Positions 11,429 through 21,448 are shown, counted from the stretch's first letter. The stretch: DNA of 64,000 nt from Rhizobium sp. (GCA_027533385.1 JAPZUE010000029.1:124001-188000), one strand, 5' to 3'. Notes: generated by a model from the sequence alone, not told the origin. A program made the numbers and translations.

Positions 11429-11443
11429 ACGTTAGACTAACGT
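11429..11443. promoter_or_regulatory. inverted repeat in the fau/MCP divergent region
   Basis: ACGTTAG and CTAACGT form a perfect 7-1-7 inverted repeat centred 37 bases upstream of the chemoreceptor start. It is the only clear symmetrical element in this 164-base divergent region and is a candidate operator; no regulator can be named. Confidence 0.4.
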
Positions 11444-11472
11444 ACAATTCAACGCTTAGAGGGCATCTCTTC

Positions 11473-13494
11473 ATGCAGATCTTTTCGCGCTTTGGCATCA
11501 CAAAAACAATCACGGCAACGACGGTCTTGATCCTTGTCGCGTCGCTTGGCGCTGTTGCGTGGGTCATTTCCGGCAGCATCGAAACGCGCATCAAGGAACA
11601 GGCAATCGCAAGCCAGGATGCAAGCCTGCGCACCGCCGCGACCATCATCGAGCGTGACCTGCCGGGAACCAAGATCACCTGGGGCCAGAATGGCAACGTC
11701 GAGCGGATCGTCGTCGAGGGGATTCCCGCAGAATTCACCGAGCATACGATGATCGACACGATTGGCCGGATGACCGGCCAGACGGCGACGATCTTCGCCT
11801 GGGATGCCGAAAGCAAGGATTTCTGGCGCCGCACCACCAACATCATCAAGCCGGATGGAAACCGCGCGGTTGGCACAGCGCTCGGCCAGAACGGCGCCGT
11901 CTACCCCTTCGCGACCAAGGGTCAGGTTTATCGCGGCGAGGTGACCATTCTCGAAAAGCCCTACTACGCCATCTACCAGCCGATGTTCTCCCCTGCCGGA
12001 GACGTCGTCGGCATTCTCTATGCTGGTGTCAGCCAGCATGAAATCAACAGCATCGCCACCGAGATGACCTATGCGATCGGCGCCACGGCGCTGGTCGTGC
12101 TTCTGATCGCAGCCACGCTGGTCGCATTGCTCACCCGCCGGATCGTCGGCTCCCTGCCGCGCCTGACGGCCGTCGCCGACCGCCTGGCCTCCGGCCAGCT
12201 GCAAAGCGAGGTTCCCGATCAGCATCTTCAAAACGAGATTGGCGCGCTTGCACGCTCCATCAACGTTTTCCGCGAAAGCGCGATCCAGAAGATCGAGATC
12301 GAGCGCCGCGCAGTCGATGCCGCCGCACAGGGTGAAGAGGAACGCGCCGAGCGTGAACGCGCCAAGGCGGAGGATTCCCGTCTGGTCCAGGAGGCCGTGG
12401 ATGTGCTGGCGGGCTCTCTCAACCGCCTGAGCGATGGCGACCTGACGGTGCGCATCGATCGCCCCTTCTCCGGCAATCTCGATCGCCTGCGCGTCGACTT
12501 CAATGCGTCGGTCGAGAAGCTGAGCAGCACGCTATCCGAAATCCGCAACGAAACCTCTGGCATCGAAGCGAGCTCCGCCGAGATGCGCTCGGCGACCGAC
12601 GATCTGTCCAAGCGCACTGAACAGCAGGCAGCTTCGCTGGAGGAGACCTCTGCTGCCCTTGAAGAGATCACCTCGACCGTCCGCGGTTCCTCGGCCAAGG
12701 CGGATCAGGCGGCCGAAATGGCGACCAAGGCCCGTCAGAGCACGGAGAACTCCAGCAAGGTCGTCTCCGATGCCATCGAGGCCATGAGCCGCATCGAGCA
12801 GGCCTCCAGCGAAATCTCCAAGATCATCAACGTCATCGACGAGATCGCCTTCCAGACCAACCTCTTGGCCCTCAACGCCGGTGTCGAGGCAGCGCGCGCC
12901 GGTGAAGCCGGCAAGGGCTTCGCCGTCGTTGCCCAGGAAGTGCGCGAACTGGCGCAGCGTTCCGCAAACGCCGCCAAGGATATCAAGGCGCTCATCAACA
13001 AGTCGGGCGAAGCGGTCGCCGGCGGCGTGTCGCTGGTCCAGCAGACCGGCAGCGCGCTCGGCGAGATCTCCAACCAGGTGGCAATCATCAACGACCATAT
13101 CGCCGCCATCGCATCGGCTGCCCGCGAGCAGTCCACGGGGCTGAACGAGATCAATGGCTCGGTCAATCACATGGACCAGTTCACCCAGAAGAACGCAGCC
13201 ATGGTCGAAGAGGCAACCGCCGTCACGCACCGCCTTGCCGACAGCGCCCGCAATCTCGCCGGTCTCGTCTCGCAGTTCCGCGTCGCCGGCCATGCAGCGG
13301 CGCCCCGCGCACCGGCTCCGGCCTATGCGCCCTCCGCACCGGCCGCCCGCCCGGCCCAGCGCCCGGCAGCCGCCGCCGCCGAGACGCGCCCCGTCGCCTC
13401 ACCAGCCCGCAAGATGGTCGGCAACCTTGCCAAGGCATTCGGTGGTGGCAACACCGCTGCCGCCACGTCGCAGGAGAATTGGGAAGAATTCTGA
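11473..13494 (+). CDS. methyl-accepting chemotaxis protein with periplasmic Cache domain
   Basis: Transmembrane chemoreceptor of 673 residues. A membrane helix at about 11-33 is followed by a periplasmic domain to about 190 that resembles the fused Cache family ([34 protein letters not shown]), a second helix at about 195-218, HAMP and linker helices, and a signalling hairpin with [21 protein letters not shown] near the tip. The C-terminus is Ala/Pro-rich and ends NWEEF, the type of pentapeptide that tethers the CheR methyltransferase and CheB. The ligand is unknown. It stands alone, divergent from fau, and has its own strong terminator. Confidence 0.95.
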   Translation: MQIFSRFGITKTITATTVLILVASLGAVAWVISGSIETRIKEQAIASQDASLRTAATIIERDLPGTKITWGQNGNVERIVVEGIPAEFTEHTMIDTIGRMTGQTATIFAWDAESKDFWRRTTNIIKPDGNRAVGTALGQNGAVYPFATKGQVYRGEVTILEKPYYAIYQPMFSPAGDVVGILYAGVSQHEINSIATEMTYAIGATALVVLLIAATLVALLTRRIVGSLPRLTAVADRLASGQLQSEVPDQHLQNEIGALARSINVFRESAIQKIEIERRAVDAAAQGEEERAERERAKAEDSRLVQEAVDVLAGSLNRLSDGDLTVRIDRPFSGNLDRLRVDFNASVEKLSSTLSEIRNETSGIEASSAEMRSATDDLSKRTEQQAASLEETSAALEEITSTVRGSSAKADQAAEMATKARQSTENSSKVVSDAIEAMSRIEQASSEISKIINVIDEIAFQTNLLALNAGVEAARAGEAGKGFAVVAQEVRELAQRSANAAKDIKALINKSGEAVAGGVSLVQQTGSALGEISNQVAIINDHIAAIASAAREQSTGLNEINGSVNHMDQFTQKNAAMVEEATAVTHRLADSARNLAGLVSQFRVAGHAAAPRAPAPAYAPSAPAARPAQRPAAAAAETRPVASPARKMVGNLAKAFGGGNTAAATSQENWEEF

Positions 13495-13514
13495 GTCGCA
13501 CCCGGTGCCAAAAC

Positions 13515-13547
13515 AAAAGCCGTCGCGAGCGATCGCGGCGGCTTTTT
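13515..13547 (+). terminator. Rho-independent terminator after the chemoreceptor
   Basis: A 14-bp stem (AAAAGCCGTCGCGA with TCGCGGCGGCTTTT, one G-T pair) and loop GCGA followed by T residues lies 20 bases after the stop. It may also act on minus-strand transcripts leaving the 6S RNA region. Confidence 0.9.
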
Positions 13548-13599
13548 GGTGTCTTATCGAAAGAAAGTGCGATCCACGGCAACCGATGGAGATTTTACG

Positions 13600-13745
13600 A
13601 TCCTGGGTGCCTACAAAGTAGGTGGGCGCCATATGTCCAAGCCCACGGGCCTGGTCAGGGACAGCTCCCTAAGGATCGAGTATGGCCCCAGGGATTGTGG
13701 TTCCTGTCGTGAGGCGCAGACCGCAGTGAAGATATAGGCCCTTTG
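13600..13745 (-). ncRNA. ssrS: 6S RNA candidate
   Basis: The 274 bases between the chemoreceptor stop and zapA contain no convincing gene. On the minus strand, directly downstream of zapA where 6S RNA genes usually lie, the sequence can fold as a long imperfect hairpin: GGTCTGCGCC pairs with GGCGCCCACC, CCAC with GTGG, GGGCC with GGCCC, and AGGGA-GCTG-TCCCT forms the tip, leaving internal bubbles. A small hairpin CCTAC-TTT-GTAGG follows. 6S RNA binds RNA polymerase holoenzyme and mimics an open promoter. The ends are approximate; synteny carries most of the weight. Confidence 0.65.
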
Positions 13746-13768
13746 CGGCGTCTGCGCCAGTGGCCGTT

Positions 13769-14167
13769 TCAAGAAAGAGGGCGTGGCTGTCCATGCGGCT
13801 GAGGCGCGGGACGCTGTGTCAGCTTGCGGGTTATGCCGTTCAGACGCTCCGCCAGGTCGGCAATTGCATGCGCCACCGCCTCTTCGCGCTGTGTAACGTC
13901 CGTCAACACGGTGTCGCGACCAGTACGCAAACCGGCAAGCTCCGCCTCCGCAGCAGCAAGCCTGCGGTTAAGCTCGGCCATTTCATCCATGACCATGATG
14001 CCGGCCATCACGGTGATCCTCAGATCGCCGATTTCTCCGAACTGTCCCTTGAGATGGCCGACATAGCGGTCGAACTGGCCGGCAAGCTCGGTCAGATGGG
14101 CCTCCTGCCCCTCCTCGCAAGCCATGCGATAGGCTTTCCCGTCGATCATGACTGTGACTTGCGCCAT
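13769..14167 (-). CDS. zapA: ZapA, cell-division protein
   Basis: A 132-residue protein starting MAQVTVMIDGKAYRMACEEG, with the N-terminal beta-strand ZapA head (DGKAYRM, GDLRITVMAGIMVMDE) and a long C-terminal helix rich in Ala/Glu/Arg that would form the coiled-coil tetramer. ZapA cross-links FtsZ filaments at the division ring. The last 15 or so residues are Pro/Gln-rich. It lies 72 bases downstream of the DUF4164 gene on the same strand and just upstream of the 6S RNA candidate, the conserved arrangement. Confidence 0.93.
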   Translation of the reverse strand: MAQVTVMIDGKAYRMACEEGQEAHLTELAGQFDRYVGHLKGQFGEIGDLRITVMAGIMVMDEMAELNRRLAAAEAELAGLRTGRDTVLTDVTQREEAVAHAIADLAERLNGITRKLTQRPAPQPHGQPRPLS

Positions 14168-14239
14168 CGGCCTTCCAACTCTCTTCTACAGGTGGCGCCT
14201 GCGCGCCGTGAGCAACAAGCAGCCTGCGGGGCTCACCCT

Positions 14240-14512
14240 TCAGCGATCAAGGACGGCCCGGATCGTTTCCATGGCCGTCACCAGACGCCGCGAAACCTCA
14301 CGATTGACTTCTTCGAGCCTGTTGGCCCGAAACTCGGACTGGTCCAGTTCCTGGGCGAGACGTGCACGATCGGCATGCACCCGACGAACCTCGCCGTCGA
14401 TCTCCGTGCTCTCTCGCTCGGCCTCAAAACGCATGTCGACGGCATTTTCGAGCCCGGCGACAGCCTGCCGCAGTGCCGCGAGCGCGGCATCCACCGAATT
14501 TTCCGCCGGCAT
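14240..14512 (-). CDS. DUF4164 family protein, small coiled coil
   Basis: A 90-residue, almost wholly helical protein with repeated charged heptads (AVDMRFEAERESTEIDGEV, LAQELDQSEFRANRLEEVN). It matches the DUF4164 proteins that precede zapA in Rhizobiales. No function is established; the position next to zapA and the coiled-coil form suggest, by inference only, a division or envelope role. It begins the minus-strand unit DUF4164-zapA-6S RNA. Confidence 0.85.
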   Translation of the reverse strand: MPAENSVDAALAALRQAVAGLENAVDMRFEAERESTEIDGEVRRVHADRARLAQELDQSEFRANRLEEVNREVSRRLVTAMETIRAVLDR

Positions 14513-14853
14513 ACTTTTGCCCCTGCCTCAGTGAACTCTGTTCGCTACACGAATCGTCGTGGCCGCCCCGATGATTTGGGGGGGACAGTAAGCCCCGCTC
14601 TTGCTACGCGTCAATAAAGCGCAAGCCATAGTTACAAGCCAATTCTGTGGAAGATCGCTCGTAGTTTGCCGCAGCAAAGGTCAACGCCAGCGGACGCACA
14701 GGAAAGAGGCAGAGAGATGTTTTCTTGGCCTGCGAAACGCCTGAACCCGGCCATTTTGTTGACTTGCGCGGTGCACCTGCTAAGGATCACCCCCGTTCAG
14801 GCGGCCCGTCCCTTCGGGCCGTGTCTCGAAGCCCCGGAACAAGCGGAAAAGCC
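14513..14853. promoter_or_regulatory. divergent intergenic region before tkt
   Basis: 341 bases between the DUF4164 gene (minus) and tkt (plus). It must hold both promoters. TTGACT at 14759-14764 followed about 16 bases later by TAAGGAT is a possible tkt promoter. GGCCCG / CGGGCC around 14809-14826 can form a hairpin close to the tkt start. A 46-codon ORF at 14717-14857 is listed separately. I see nothing else. Confidence 0.45.
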
Positions 14854-14857
14854 ATGA
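14717..14857 (+). CDS. possible leader ORF overlapping the tkt start
   Basis: An ATG at 14717, preceded by GAAAGAGGCAGAGAG, opens 46 codons ([19 protein letters not shown] and on to a [13 protein letters not shown] end). Its TGA overlaps the tkt ATG as ATGA, the arrangement expected for translational coupling. The product resembles nothing I know. It could be a regulatory leader peptide or chance; a -35-like hexamer at 14759 inside it argues that part of the transcripts start later. Confidence 0.3.
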   Translation: MFSWPAKRLNPAILLTCAVHLLRITPVQAARPFGPCLEAPEQAEKP

Positions 14858-16836
14858 TTTCTCCCGAAAAACATCAGCGGATGGCGAATGCGATCCGTTT
14901 CCTCGCCATGGATGCAGTGGAAAAGGCCAATTCCGGCCATCCCGGCATGCCGATGGGCTGCGCCGATGTCGCGACCGTTCTTTTCACCCGCTATCTGAGC
15001 TTCGATCCGAAGAACCCGCTCTGGCCTGACCGCGACCGCTTCGTGCTGTCGGCCGGCCACGGCTCGATGCTGATCTACTCGCTGCTGTATTTGACCGGCT
15101 ATGAGGACATGACCATCGAGGACATCAAGTCCTTCCGTCAGCTTGGCGCCAAGACTGCCGGCCACCCGGAATACGGCCACGCCTCGGGCATCGAGACGAC
15201 CACCGGTCCGCTCGGCCAGGGCATCGCGACAGCCGTCGGCATGGCTCTCGCCGAAAAGAAGCTGGCAGACGAGTTCGGTTCGGACCTTCAGAACCACTAC
15301 ACTTACGTGCTTGCCGGTGACGGCTGCCTCATGGAAGGCATCAGCCAGGAAGCGATTACGCTGGCCGGCCACCTGAAGCTGAACAAGCTGATCGTCTTCT
15401 GGGACGACAACGGCATCTCGATCGACGGCGCGATCTCGCTCGCCGACTCGACCGACCAGCATGCCCGCTTCCGCTCCGCCGGCTGGAACACGCTGGCCAT
15501 CGACGGTCACGACCCGGAAGCGATCGCCGCTGCCATCGAGACCGCCAAGAAGTCCGACAAGCCGACCATGATTGCCGCCAAGACCGTCATCGGCTTCGGC
15601 GCCCCGAACAAGGCCGGCACCCACAAGGTTCACGGCTCGCCGCTCGGCGCCGATGAAATCGCCGCCACCCGCAAGGCGCTCGGCTGGAACGAGGAAGCCT
15701 TCTCAATCCCCGCTGATGTTCTCGACGCCTGGCGCCTCGCCGGCCTGCGCTCGACCAAAACCCGCAAGGACTGGGAAGCCCGTCTGGCTGCTGCCGACGC
15801 CGAGAAGCGCGCCGAGTTCAACCGCCGCTTCGCTGGCGACCTGCCCGGCACGCTTGCTGGCGCCGTCGACGCCTACAAGAAGAAGCTCGCTGAAACCAAG
15901 CCGACGGTTGCAACCCGCAAGGCGTCCGAAGATGCGCTTGAAGTCATCAACGGCGTCGTCACTGAAACGCTCGGCGGCTCGGCTGACCTGACCGGCTCGA
16001 ACAACACCAAGACCAGCCAGACCAAGTCGATCACCCCGACCGACTTCTCCGGCCGTTACATCCATTACGGCATCCGCGAGCACGGCATGGCCGCTGCCAT
16101 GAACGGGATTGCGCTGCATGGCGGCCTCATCCCCTATTCCGGCGGCTTCCTGATCTTCTCGGACTATTGCCGTCCGTCGATCCGTCTGGCCGCCCTCATG
16201 GGCATCCGCGTCATCCACGTTCTGACCCATGATTCCATCGGTCTTGGCGAAGACGGCCCGACCCACCAGCCGGTCGAGCATATGGCAGCGCTGCGCGCCA
16301 TCCCGAACCTGCTGATGTTCCGCCCGGCTGATGCCACGGAAACCGTCGAGTGCTGGCAGGTGGCGCTGGAGAACAAGGAACGTCCGTCCGGCCTGGCGCT
16401 GACCCGCCAGAACCTGATCCCGGCCCGCACCGAATATGAAGAGCGCAATCTTTGTGCTCAGGGTGCTTACGAGCTGATCTCGGCCAGCGACGCCAAGGTC
16501 TCGATCTTCGCCTCCGGTTCGGAAGTCGAAATCGCGATCAAGGCCCAGCAGCAGCTGGAAGCCAAGGGCATTCCGGCCCGCGTCGTCTCCGTTCCCTGCT
16601 TCGAGCTCTTCTTCGAGCAGGACGCCGACTACCAGGAAGCGATCATCGGCGATGCGCCGGTCAAGATCGCCGTCGAAGCCGGCATCCGCCAGGGCTGGGA
16701 CGCGATCATCGGTTCCACCGGCACCTTCATCGGCATGAAGTCCTTCGGCGCCTCCGGGCCTGCCAAGGAACTCTACAAGCACTTCGGCATCACGGCGGAC
16801 GCCGTCGTCGCCGCCGCCGAAGCCAAGCTTGCCTGA
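14854..16836 (+). CDS. tkt: transketolase
   Basis: Thiamine-diphosphate enzyme of the non-oxidative pentose phosphate pathway, exchanging two-carbon units between ketoses and aldoses. The 660-residue protein has [16 protein letters not shown], the ThDP/metal motif [13 protein letters not shown] with [10 protein letters not shown], the substrate histidines (HGSPLG) and the pyrimidine-domain [15 protein letters not shown] followed by [16 protein letters not shown]. The start [16 protein letters not shown] at 14854 fits the family; an in-frame extension to 14725 does not. It is followed 74 bases later by gap and probably shares a transcript with it. Confidence 0.97.
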   Translation: MISPEKHQRMANAIRFLAMDAVEKANSGHPGMPMGCADVATVLFTRYLSFDPKNPLWPDRDRFVLSAGHGSMLIYSLLYLTGYEDMTIEDIKSFRQLGAKTAGHPEYGHASGIETTTGPLGQGIATAVGMALAEKKLADEFGSDLQNHYTYVLAGDGCLMEGISQEAITLAGHLKLNKLIVFWDDNGISIDGAISLADSTDQHARFRSAGWNTLAIDGHDPEAIAAAIETAKKSDKPTMIAAKTVIGFGAPNKAGTHKVHGSPLGADEIAATRKALGWNEEAFSIPADVLDAWRLAGLRSTKTRKDWEARLAAADAEKRAEFNRRFAGDLPGTLAGAVDAYKKKLAETKPTVATRKASEDALEVINGVVTETLGGSADLTGSNNTKTSQTKSITPTDFSGRYIHYGIREHGMAAAMNGIALHGGLIPYSGGFLIFSDYCRPSIRLAALMGIRVIHVLTHDSIGLGEDGPTHQPVEHMAALRAIPNLLMFRPADATETVECWQVALENKERPSGLALTRQNLIPARTEYEERNLCAQGAYELISASDAKVSIFASGSEVEIAIKAQQQLEAKGIPARVVSVPCFELFFEQDADYQEAIIGDAPVKIAVEAGIRQGWDAIIGSTGTFIGMKSFGASGPAKELYKHFGITADAVVAAAEAKLA

Positions 16837-16910
16837 CACCATCCCGCCAGGGCGTGCTCCACACGCCCTGACATTGCCCAAGAGCTCAATATCCAATCGG
16901 GAGTGCACCA

Positions 16911-17915
16911 ATGACTGTGAAAGTTGCCATCAACGGCTTCGGCCGTATCGGACGTAACGTTCTCCGCGCCATCGTCGAATCCGGCCGCACCGACATCGAA
17001 GTCGTAGCGATCAACGACCTCGGCCCGGTCGAGACCAACGCGCATCTGCTGCGTTACGACAGCGTACACGGCAAGTTCCCGGCTTCGGTCGAGGTCTCCG
17101 GCGACTCGATCATCGTCGGCGGCGGCAAGCCGATCAAGGTGACCGCGATCAAGGACCCGAAGGAGCTGCCCTGGTCGAACGTCGACATCGCCATGGAATG
17201 CACCGGCATCTTCACCTCGAAGGAAAAGGCCTCGCTGCACCTCGCCAACGGCTCGAAGCGCGTTCTCGTCTCGGCCCCGGCTGACGGCGCCGACAAGACC
17301 ATCGTCTTCGGCGTCAACCACAATGCGCTGACCAAGGATGACATCGTCGTCTCCAACGCCTCCTGCACGACCAACTGCCTCGCACCGGTCGCCTATGTCC
17401 TGAACCGCGAGTTCGGCATCGAAAAGGGCTACATGACGACGATCCACTCCTACACTGGCGACCAGCCGACGCTGGACACCATGCACAAGGATCTCTACCG
17501 CGCCCGCGCAGCCGCTCTCTCGATGATCCCGACCTCGACCGGTGCAGCCAAGGCTGTCGGCCTCGTGCTGCCGGAACTGAAGGGCAAGCTCGACGGTTCC
17601 GCGATCCGCGTTCCGACCCCGAACGTCTCGGTCGTCGACCTGAAGTTCATCGCCAAGCGCGCCGTCACGGCGGAAGAAGTCAATGCCGCCATCAAGGCAG
17701 CCGCCGAAGGCGAACTGAAGGGCATCCTGGCCTACACCGAAGACGCCCTCGTCTCGGTCGACTTCAACCATGACAGCCATTCTTCGAGCTTCGCAGCTGC
17801 CCAGACCAAGGTCATGGACGGCACGCTCGTGCGCATCCTGACCTGGTACGACAACGAGTGGGGCTTCTCCAACCGCATGTCGGACACCGCAGTGGCCATG
17901 GCCAAGCTCATCTGA
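16911..17915 (+). CDS. gap: glyceraldehyde-3-phosphate dehydrogenase
   Basis: Type I NAD-linked enzyme, 334 residues, catalysing the reversible oxidation of glyceraldehyde-3-phosphate to 1,3-bisphosphoglycerate. Rossmann motif [13 protein letters not shown], the Asp of VVAINDLG for NAD preference, catalytic Cys152 in [13 protein letters not shown], the phosphate-site [14 protein letters not shown] and the C-terminal [12 protein letters not shown] are all visible. The start follows GGGAGTGCACCA. It lies between tkt and a potassium/proton antiporter and ends in a strong terminator, so pgk is read separately. Confidence 0.98.
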   Translation: MTVKVAINGFGRIGRNVLRAIVESGRTDIEVVAINDLGPVETNAHLLRYDSVHGKFPASVEVSGDSIIVGGGKPIKVTAIKDPKELPWSNVDIAMECTGIFTSKEKASLHLANGSKRVLVSAPADGADKTIVFGVNHNALTKDDIVVSNASCTTNCLAPVAYVLNREFGIEKGYMTTIHSYTGDQPTLDTMHKDLYRARAAALSMIPTSTGAAKAVGLVLPELKGKLDGSAIRVPTPNVSVVDLKFIAKRAVTAEEVNAAIKAAAEGELKGILAYTEDALVSVDFNHDSHSSSFAAAQTKVMDGTLVRILTWYDNEWGFSNRMSDTAVAMAKLI

Positions 17916-18274
17916 TTCGTCATCGACGAACACTTCATGCAAAGCGGGTCGGCGACGGCCCGCTTTTTTGTTGCCCGGGAACGGATCCGGACTGCGCCGG
18001 TCCACCAGCCGGCTCGAAGCGTAGCGCAAACCTCTCAAAAGCTCTGAGGCGCGCCACAAAATGCGAAAATCTCATTTAAATATTTTAATCTCGCCCTACT
18101 CTGATCATGATCGTGTGGCAGGGAAACCGAGCCGTCCGGCAAATTTAAACACATTCGATTTTTGCGTCCTGCCGAAAGGCAGAGATGTCATTCGGGTCCA
18201 TGCTCCACGAGTATGGGCATCGCTGGCAATTTGGGAATTGCGCGCCACGCGCAGCATTGGGAAGGGGTATCAGG
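17916..18274 (+). promoter_or_regulatory. intergenic region after gap
   Basis: 359 bases containing the gap terminator at 17941-17969 and then an AT-rich stretch (18060-18160) with ATTTAAATATTTTAA and the palindrome TGATCATGATCG, likely the promoter zone of the antiporter. The reading frame of the antiporter stays open back to 18185, but I regard that part as leader. Confidence 0.4.
17941..17969 (+). terminator. Rho-independent terminator after gap
   Basis: AAAGCGGG and CCCGCTTT form an 8-bp stem with a 10-base loop and a run of six T residues, 25 bases after the gap stop. Confidence 0.9.
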
Positions 18275-20104
18275 TTGCACGAATTCTATGCGGTGACACT
18301 GGTTGCGACGGCACTTGTTCTTCTGGCCGCCTTTTCGAGCCTCATCGCCTTCCGTTTCGGCGCCCCCCTTCTTCTGCTCTTTCTCAGTATCGGTCTCGCC
18401 ACCGGTGTGGATGGCCTTGGCATCGACTTCTCGGACTTCCCCCTCGCCTATGTCGTCGGTTCGCTGGCTTTGGCCGTGGTTCTCTTCGATTCGGGATACG
18501 GCACGTCGCTGCAGTCCTTCAAACTTTCAGCAGGACCGGCTCTGACGCTGGCCACAGTCGGTGTCCTTCTCACCACCGGCCTGCTCGGACTTGCCGCCTA
18601 CCTGCTGTTTGACTTCACCTATCTGGAGGGTCTGCTGCTCGGCGCGATCCTCGCATCGACCGACGCGGCGGCCGTCTTCTTCCTGCTGCGCATCGGCGGC
18701 ATCAATATCCGCGACCGTGTGCGCTCCACGCTCGAAGTCGAGTCCGGCACCAACGATCCCATGGCCATCTTTCTGGCGATTGCCCTTGTCGAGCTGATTT
18801 CCAAGGGCAGTGGCAGCGACGGCCTTTCCTTCGAGCTGGTGCGCCTCTTCGTCGAGCAGATGGGGATCGGCTTGATCATGGGCATGCTGGGCGGCCTGCT
18901 GATCGTCTTCGTGCTGCGCCGCCTGCAGATCGAGCAGGGGCTTGCCCCGATCTTCATGCTGGCCCTTGCCCTGATGGTCTTCGCCTTCACCGGCATGATC
19001 GGCGGCAGCGGCTTCCTCGCCGTCTATGTCGCGGGCATCTATGCCGGCTCGCGCAAGCTGCCGGCGACTTCGGCGATCAAGCGGTTCCAGGACGGCATGA
19101 CATGGCTTTCCCAGATCGTCATGTTCCTCGTGCTGGGCCTGCTGGCGACACCATCGCAGTTTCCGGAAATCCTGCTGCCGGCCGTGCTGCTCGCTCTTTT
19201 CCTGGTCTTCATCGCGCGCCCGATAGCCGTCTGGCTGTGTCTCCTGCCCTTCGACTTCACCCAGCGCGAAACGGGCTTCATCGCATGGGTCGGTCTGCGC
19301 GGCGCCGTCTCCATTCTTCTCGGCATCGTCCCGGTCGTCGGCAACATGGAAAACGGCGAGGTCTTCTTCAACACGGCCTTCATCGTGGTGATGATCTCGC
19401 TCGTGCTTCAGGGTTGGACCATCAAGCCGCTCGCCAAGCGCCTCGGCCTGATCATCCCGCCGCGCATAGGTGCGATCGACAAGGTCGAGCTCGACCTTCC
19501 GGGATCTGCCAATCACGAACTGCTCGCCTACCGCGTGGTGGCCGGCAGCCCGGTTCTGCGCGGCGAACGCATCCCGCGCTGGGCCATGCCCTCTCTCGTC
19601 ATCCGTGATGGCAAGTCGATGCGCTATCAGTATGCCGGGCGCCTGCGCGAGAATGACCAGGTCTATCTGTTCATCGCGCCGAGCTACTCGAAGCTGCTCG
19701 ACCGGCTGTTTGCGACCGAGGCACCGGTCGAGGAGGACGACGGCGAGTTCTTCGGCACCTTCGCCATCTCGCCGGCCACCCATGTCCGCGATCTCGACGA
19801 AGCCTACGGGCCGCTCTCGATCACCGACAGCGAACGCGGCAAGACGGTCGCCGAGATGATCACCCAGCGCGTCGGCGGCCGCGCCGACTATGCCGACCGC
19901 GTGCGCCTTGGCACAATCGTGCTGATCGTCCGCGATATTGACGAACATGGCCACATCGCCTCGGTTGGCGTTTCCATGGAACCTGTGGAGTCCCCCACGA
20001 CCTGGCCGATCTTCGTCAACATCCGCGAACTCGCCCATGCCACCCGCGATTACCTGAGGCGCAAGCGGGACGGAGCCTCCGGCAAGACACCGGTCGAAAA
20101 ATGA
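18275..20104 (+). CDS. potassium/proton antiporter (CPA1, NhaP2/CvrA type)
   Basis: Inner-membrane K+(Na+)/H+ exchanger. About twelve hydrophobic segments fill residues 1-385, with the CPA1 motifs ASTDAAAVFFLLR and EVESGTNDPMA (the ND ion-binding pair). The cytosolic tail carries an RCK_C-like segment (AYRVVAGSPVLRGERIP) and a CorC/HlyC-type domain (GKTVAEMITQRVGG), the NhaP2 architecture. The TTG at 18275, behind GGGAAGGGG, gives 609 residues, the normal length; ATG 18185 is an alternative adding 30 unconserved residues. It separates gap from pgk, which is unusual company for an ion exchanger. Confidence 0.9.
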   Translation: MHEFYAVTLVATALVLLAAFSSLIAFRFGAPLLLLFLSIGLATGVDGLGIDFSDFPLAYVVGSLALAVVLFDSGYGTSLQSFKLSAGPALTLATVGVLLTTGLLGLAAYLLFDFTYLEGLLLGAILASTDAAAVFFLLRIGGINIRDRVRSTLEVESGTNDPMAIFLAIALVELISKGSGSDGLSFELVRLFVEQMGIGLIMGMLGGLLIVFVLRRLQIEQGLAPIFMLALALMVFAFTGMIGGSGFLAVYVAGIYAGSRKLPATSAIKRFQDGMTWLSQIVMFLVLGLLATPSQFPEILLPAVLLALFLVFIARPIAVWLCLLPFDFTQRETGFIAWVGLRGAVSILLGIVPVVGNMENGEVFFNTAFIVVMISLVLQGWTIKPLAKRLGLIIPPRIGAIDKVELDLPGSANHELLAYRVVAGSPVLRGERIPRWAMPSLVIRDGKSMRYQYAGRLRENDQVYLFIAPSYSKLLDRLFATEAPVEEDDGEFFGTFAISPATHVRDLDEAYGPLSITDSERGKTVAEMITQRVGGRADYADRVRLGTIVLIVRDIDEHGHIASVGVSMEPVESPTTWPIFVNIRELAHATRDYLRRKRDGASGKTPVEK

Positions 20105-20126
20105 CGGCGCTTGCCTTGCGCCGTCA
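20102..20126 (+). other. stem-loop overlapping the antiporter stop codon
   Basis: TGACGGCGC and GCGCCGTCA form a perfect 9-bp stem with a 7-base loop; the left arm contains the antiporter TGA stop. No T run follows, so it is more likely to protect or attenuate a message than to end it. pgk starts 62 bases after it. Confidence 0.5.
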
Positions 20127-20188
20127 CACAAGCGGTGTAAGGTCCGGCCCGTCAGCCCAGTTCAACAGCATTCAAGACGGGTAATTCC

Positions 20189-21388
20189 ATGCCGGCTTTC
20201 AAGACACTCGACGATCTCACCGACATCGCAGGCAAGCGCGTGCTTGTCCGCGTCGACCTCAACGTTCCCGTCACCGACGGCAAGGTTTCCGACACGACGC
20301 GCATCGAGCGCGTGGCGCCGACGATCCTCGAACTGTCGCAGAAGGGCGCCAAGGTCATCCTGCTCGCCCATTTCGGCCGCCCGAAGGGTGAGCCGGTCGC
20401 CGACCAGTCGCTGTCGCTGATCGCACCGGCAGTCGAACAGGTGCTCGACCAGCATGTCGCCTTCGCCACCGATTGCATCGGGGCGCCCGCCGCCGACGCG
20501 ATTGCCAAGATGCAGGACGGCGACATCCTGCTTCTGGAAAACACCCGCTTCCACAAGGGCGAAGAGAAGAACACGCCCGAGTTCACCGCCGAACTGGCGA
20601 AGAACGGCGACATCTACGTCAACGACGCCTTCTCCGCCGCCCACCGTGCGCATGCCTCGACCGAAGGTCTCGCCCATCACCTGGCCGCCTATGCCGGCCG
20701 CACCATGCAGGCCGAGCTGGAAGCGCTCGAAAAGGGTCTGGGCCAGCCGACCCGTCCGGTCGTCGCCATCGTCGGCGGCGCCAAGGTCTCCACCAAGATC
20801 GACCTCTTGTCCAACCTCGTGACCAAGGTCGACGCGCTGGTCATCGGCGGTGGCATGGCCAACACCTTCATCGCCGCCCAGGGAATCGATGTCGGCAAGT
20901 CGCTTTGCGAGCATGACCTCGCCGACACCGCCCGTTCGATCATGGAAACGGCGAAGACCGCAGGCTGCTCCATCGTGCTTCCGGTCGATGGCGTCGTGGC
21001 CCGCGAGTTCAAGGCAAATGCCGAAAACGAAACCGTCGATATCAAGGCCATCCCTGCCGATGCCATGATGCTCGACGTCGGCCCGAAGTCGGTCGAACTG
21101 ATCAATGGCTGGATCGAGAAGGCAGCAACCCTCGTCTGGAACGGTCCGCTCGGCGCCTTCGAAATCGCCCCCTTCGACAAGGCAACCGTTTCGGCAGCGC
21201 TTCATGCCGCTGACCAGACCAAGGCCGGCAAGCTCGTCTCCGTCGCCGGCGGCGGCGACACGGTCTCGGCCTTGAACCATGCCGGCGTTGCCGACGACTT
21301 CTCCTATGTCTCGACGGCTGGCGGCGCCTTCCTCGAATGGATGGAAGGCAAGGAACTGCCGGGCGTCGCAGTCCTCACCAAGGGCTGA
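20189..21388 (+). CDS. pgk: phosphoglycerate kinase
   Basis: Monomeric cytosolic kinase that transfers phosphate between 1,3-bisphosphoglycerate and ADP. The 399-residue product has the N-domain [43 protein letters not shown], the hinge [16 protein letters not shown] and the nucleotide motif [10 protein letters not shown] plus [12 protein letters not shown]. Length and start match the family. It lies downstream of the antiporter and is followed by a clear terminator. Confidence 0.98.
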   Translation: MPAFKTLDDLTDIAGKRVLVRVDLNVPVTDGKVSDTTRIERVAPTILELSQKGAKVILLAHFGRPKGEPVADQSLSLIAPAVEQVLDQHVAFATDCIGAPAADAIAKMQDGDILLLENTRFHKGEEKNTPEFTAELAKNGDIYVNDAFSAAHRAHASTEGLAHHLAAYAGRTMQAELEALEKGLGQPTRPVVAIVGGAKVSTKIDLLSNLVTKVDALVIGGGMANTFIAAQGIDVGKSLCEHDLADTARSIMETAKTAGCSIVLPVDGVVAREFKANAENETVDIKAIPADAMMLDVGPKSVELINGWIEKAATLVWNGPLGAFEIAPFDKATVSAALHAADQTKAGKLVSVAGGGDTVSALNHAGVADDFSYVSTAGGAFLEWMEGKELPGVAVLTKG

Positions 21389-21420
21389 TCCCGGTCAGTC
21401 ATCGATGGCAATGACCTCGA

Positions 21421-21448
21421 ACCGCGTGTCCCAGGGCACGCGGTTTTT
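21421..21448 (+). terminator. Rho-independent terminator after pgk
   Basis: ACCGCGTG and CACGCGGT make a perfect 8-bp stem with an 8-base loop and six T residues, 33 bases after the pgk stop. Confidence 0.9.

Noticed and set aside
13546..13737. 63-codon plus-strand ORF in the 6S RNA region
   Set aside because: It starts with TTG inside a terminator stem, has no ribosome site and no similarity, and lies over the structured minus-strand RNA candidate.
14725..14853. N-terminal extension of transketolase
   Set aside because: The frame is open, but residues before MISPEKHQ are unlike the family, and the leader hairpin and promoter-like elements fall in this stretch.
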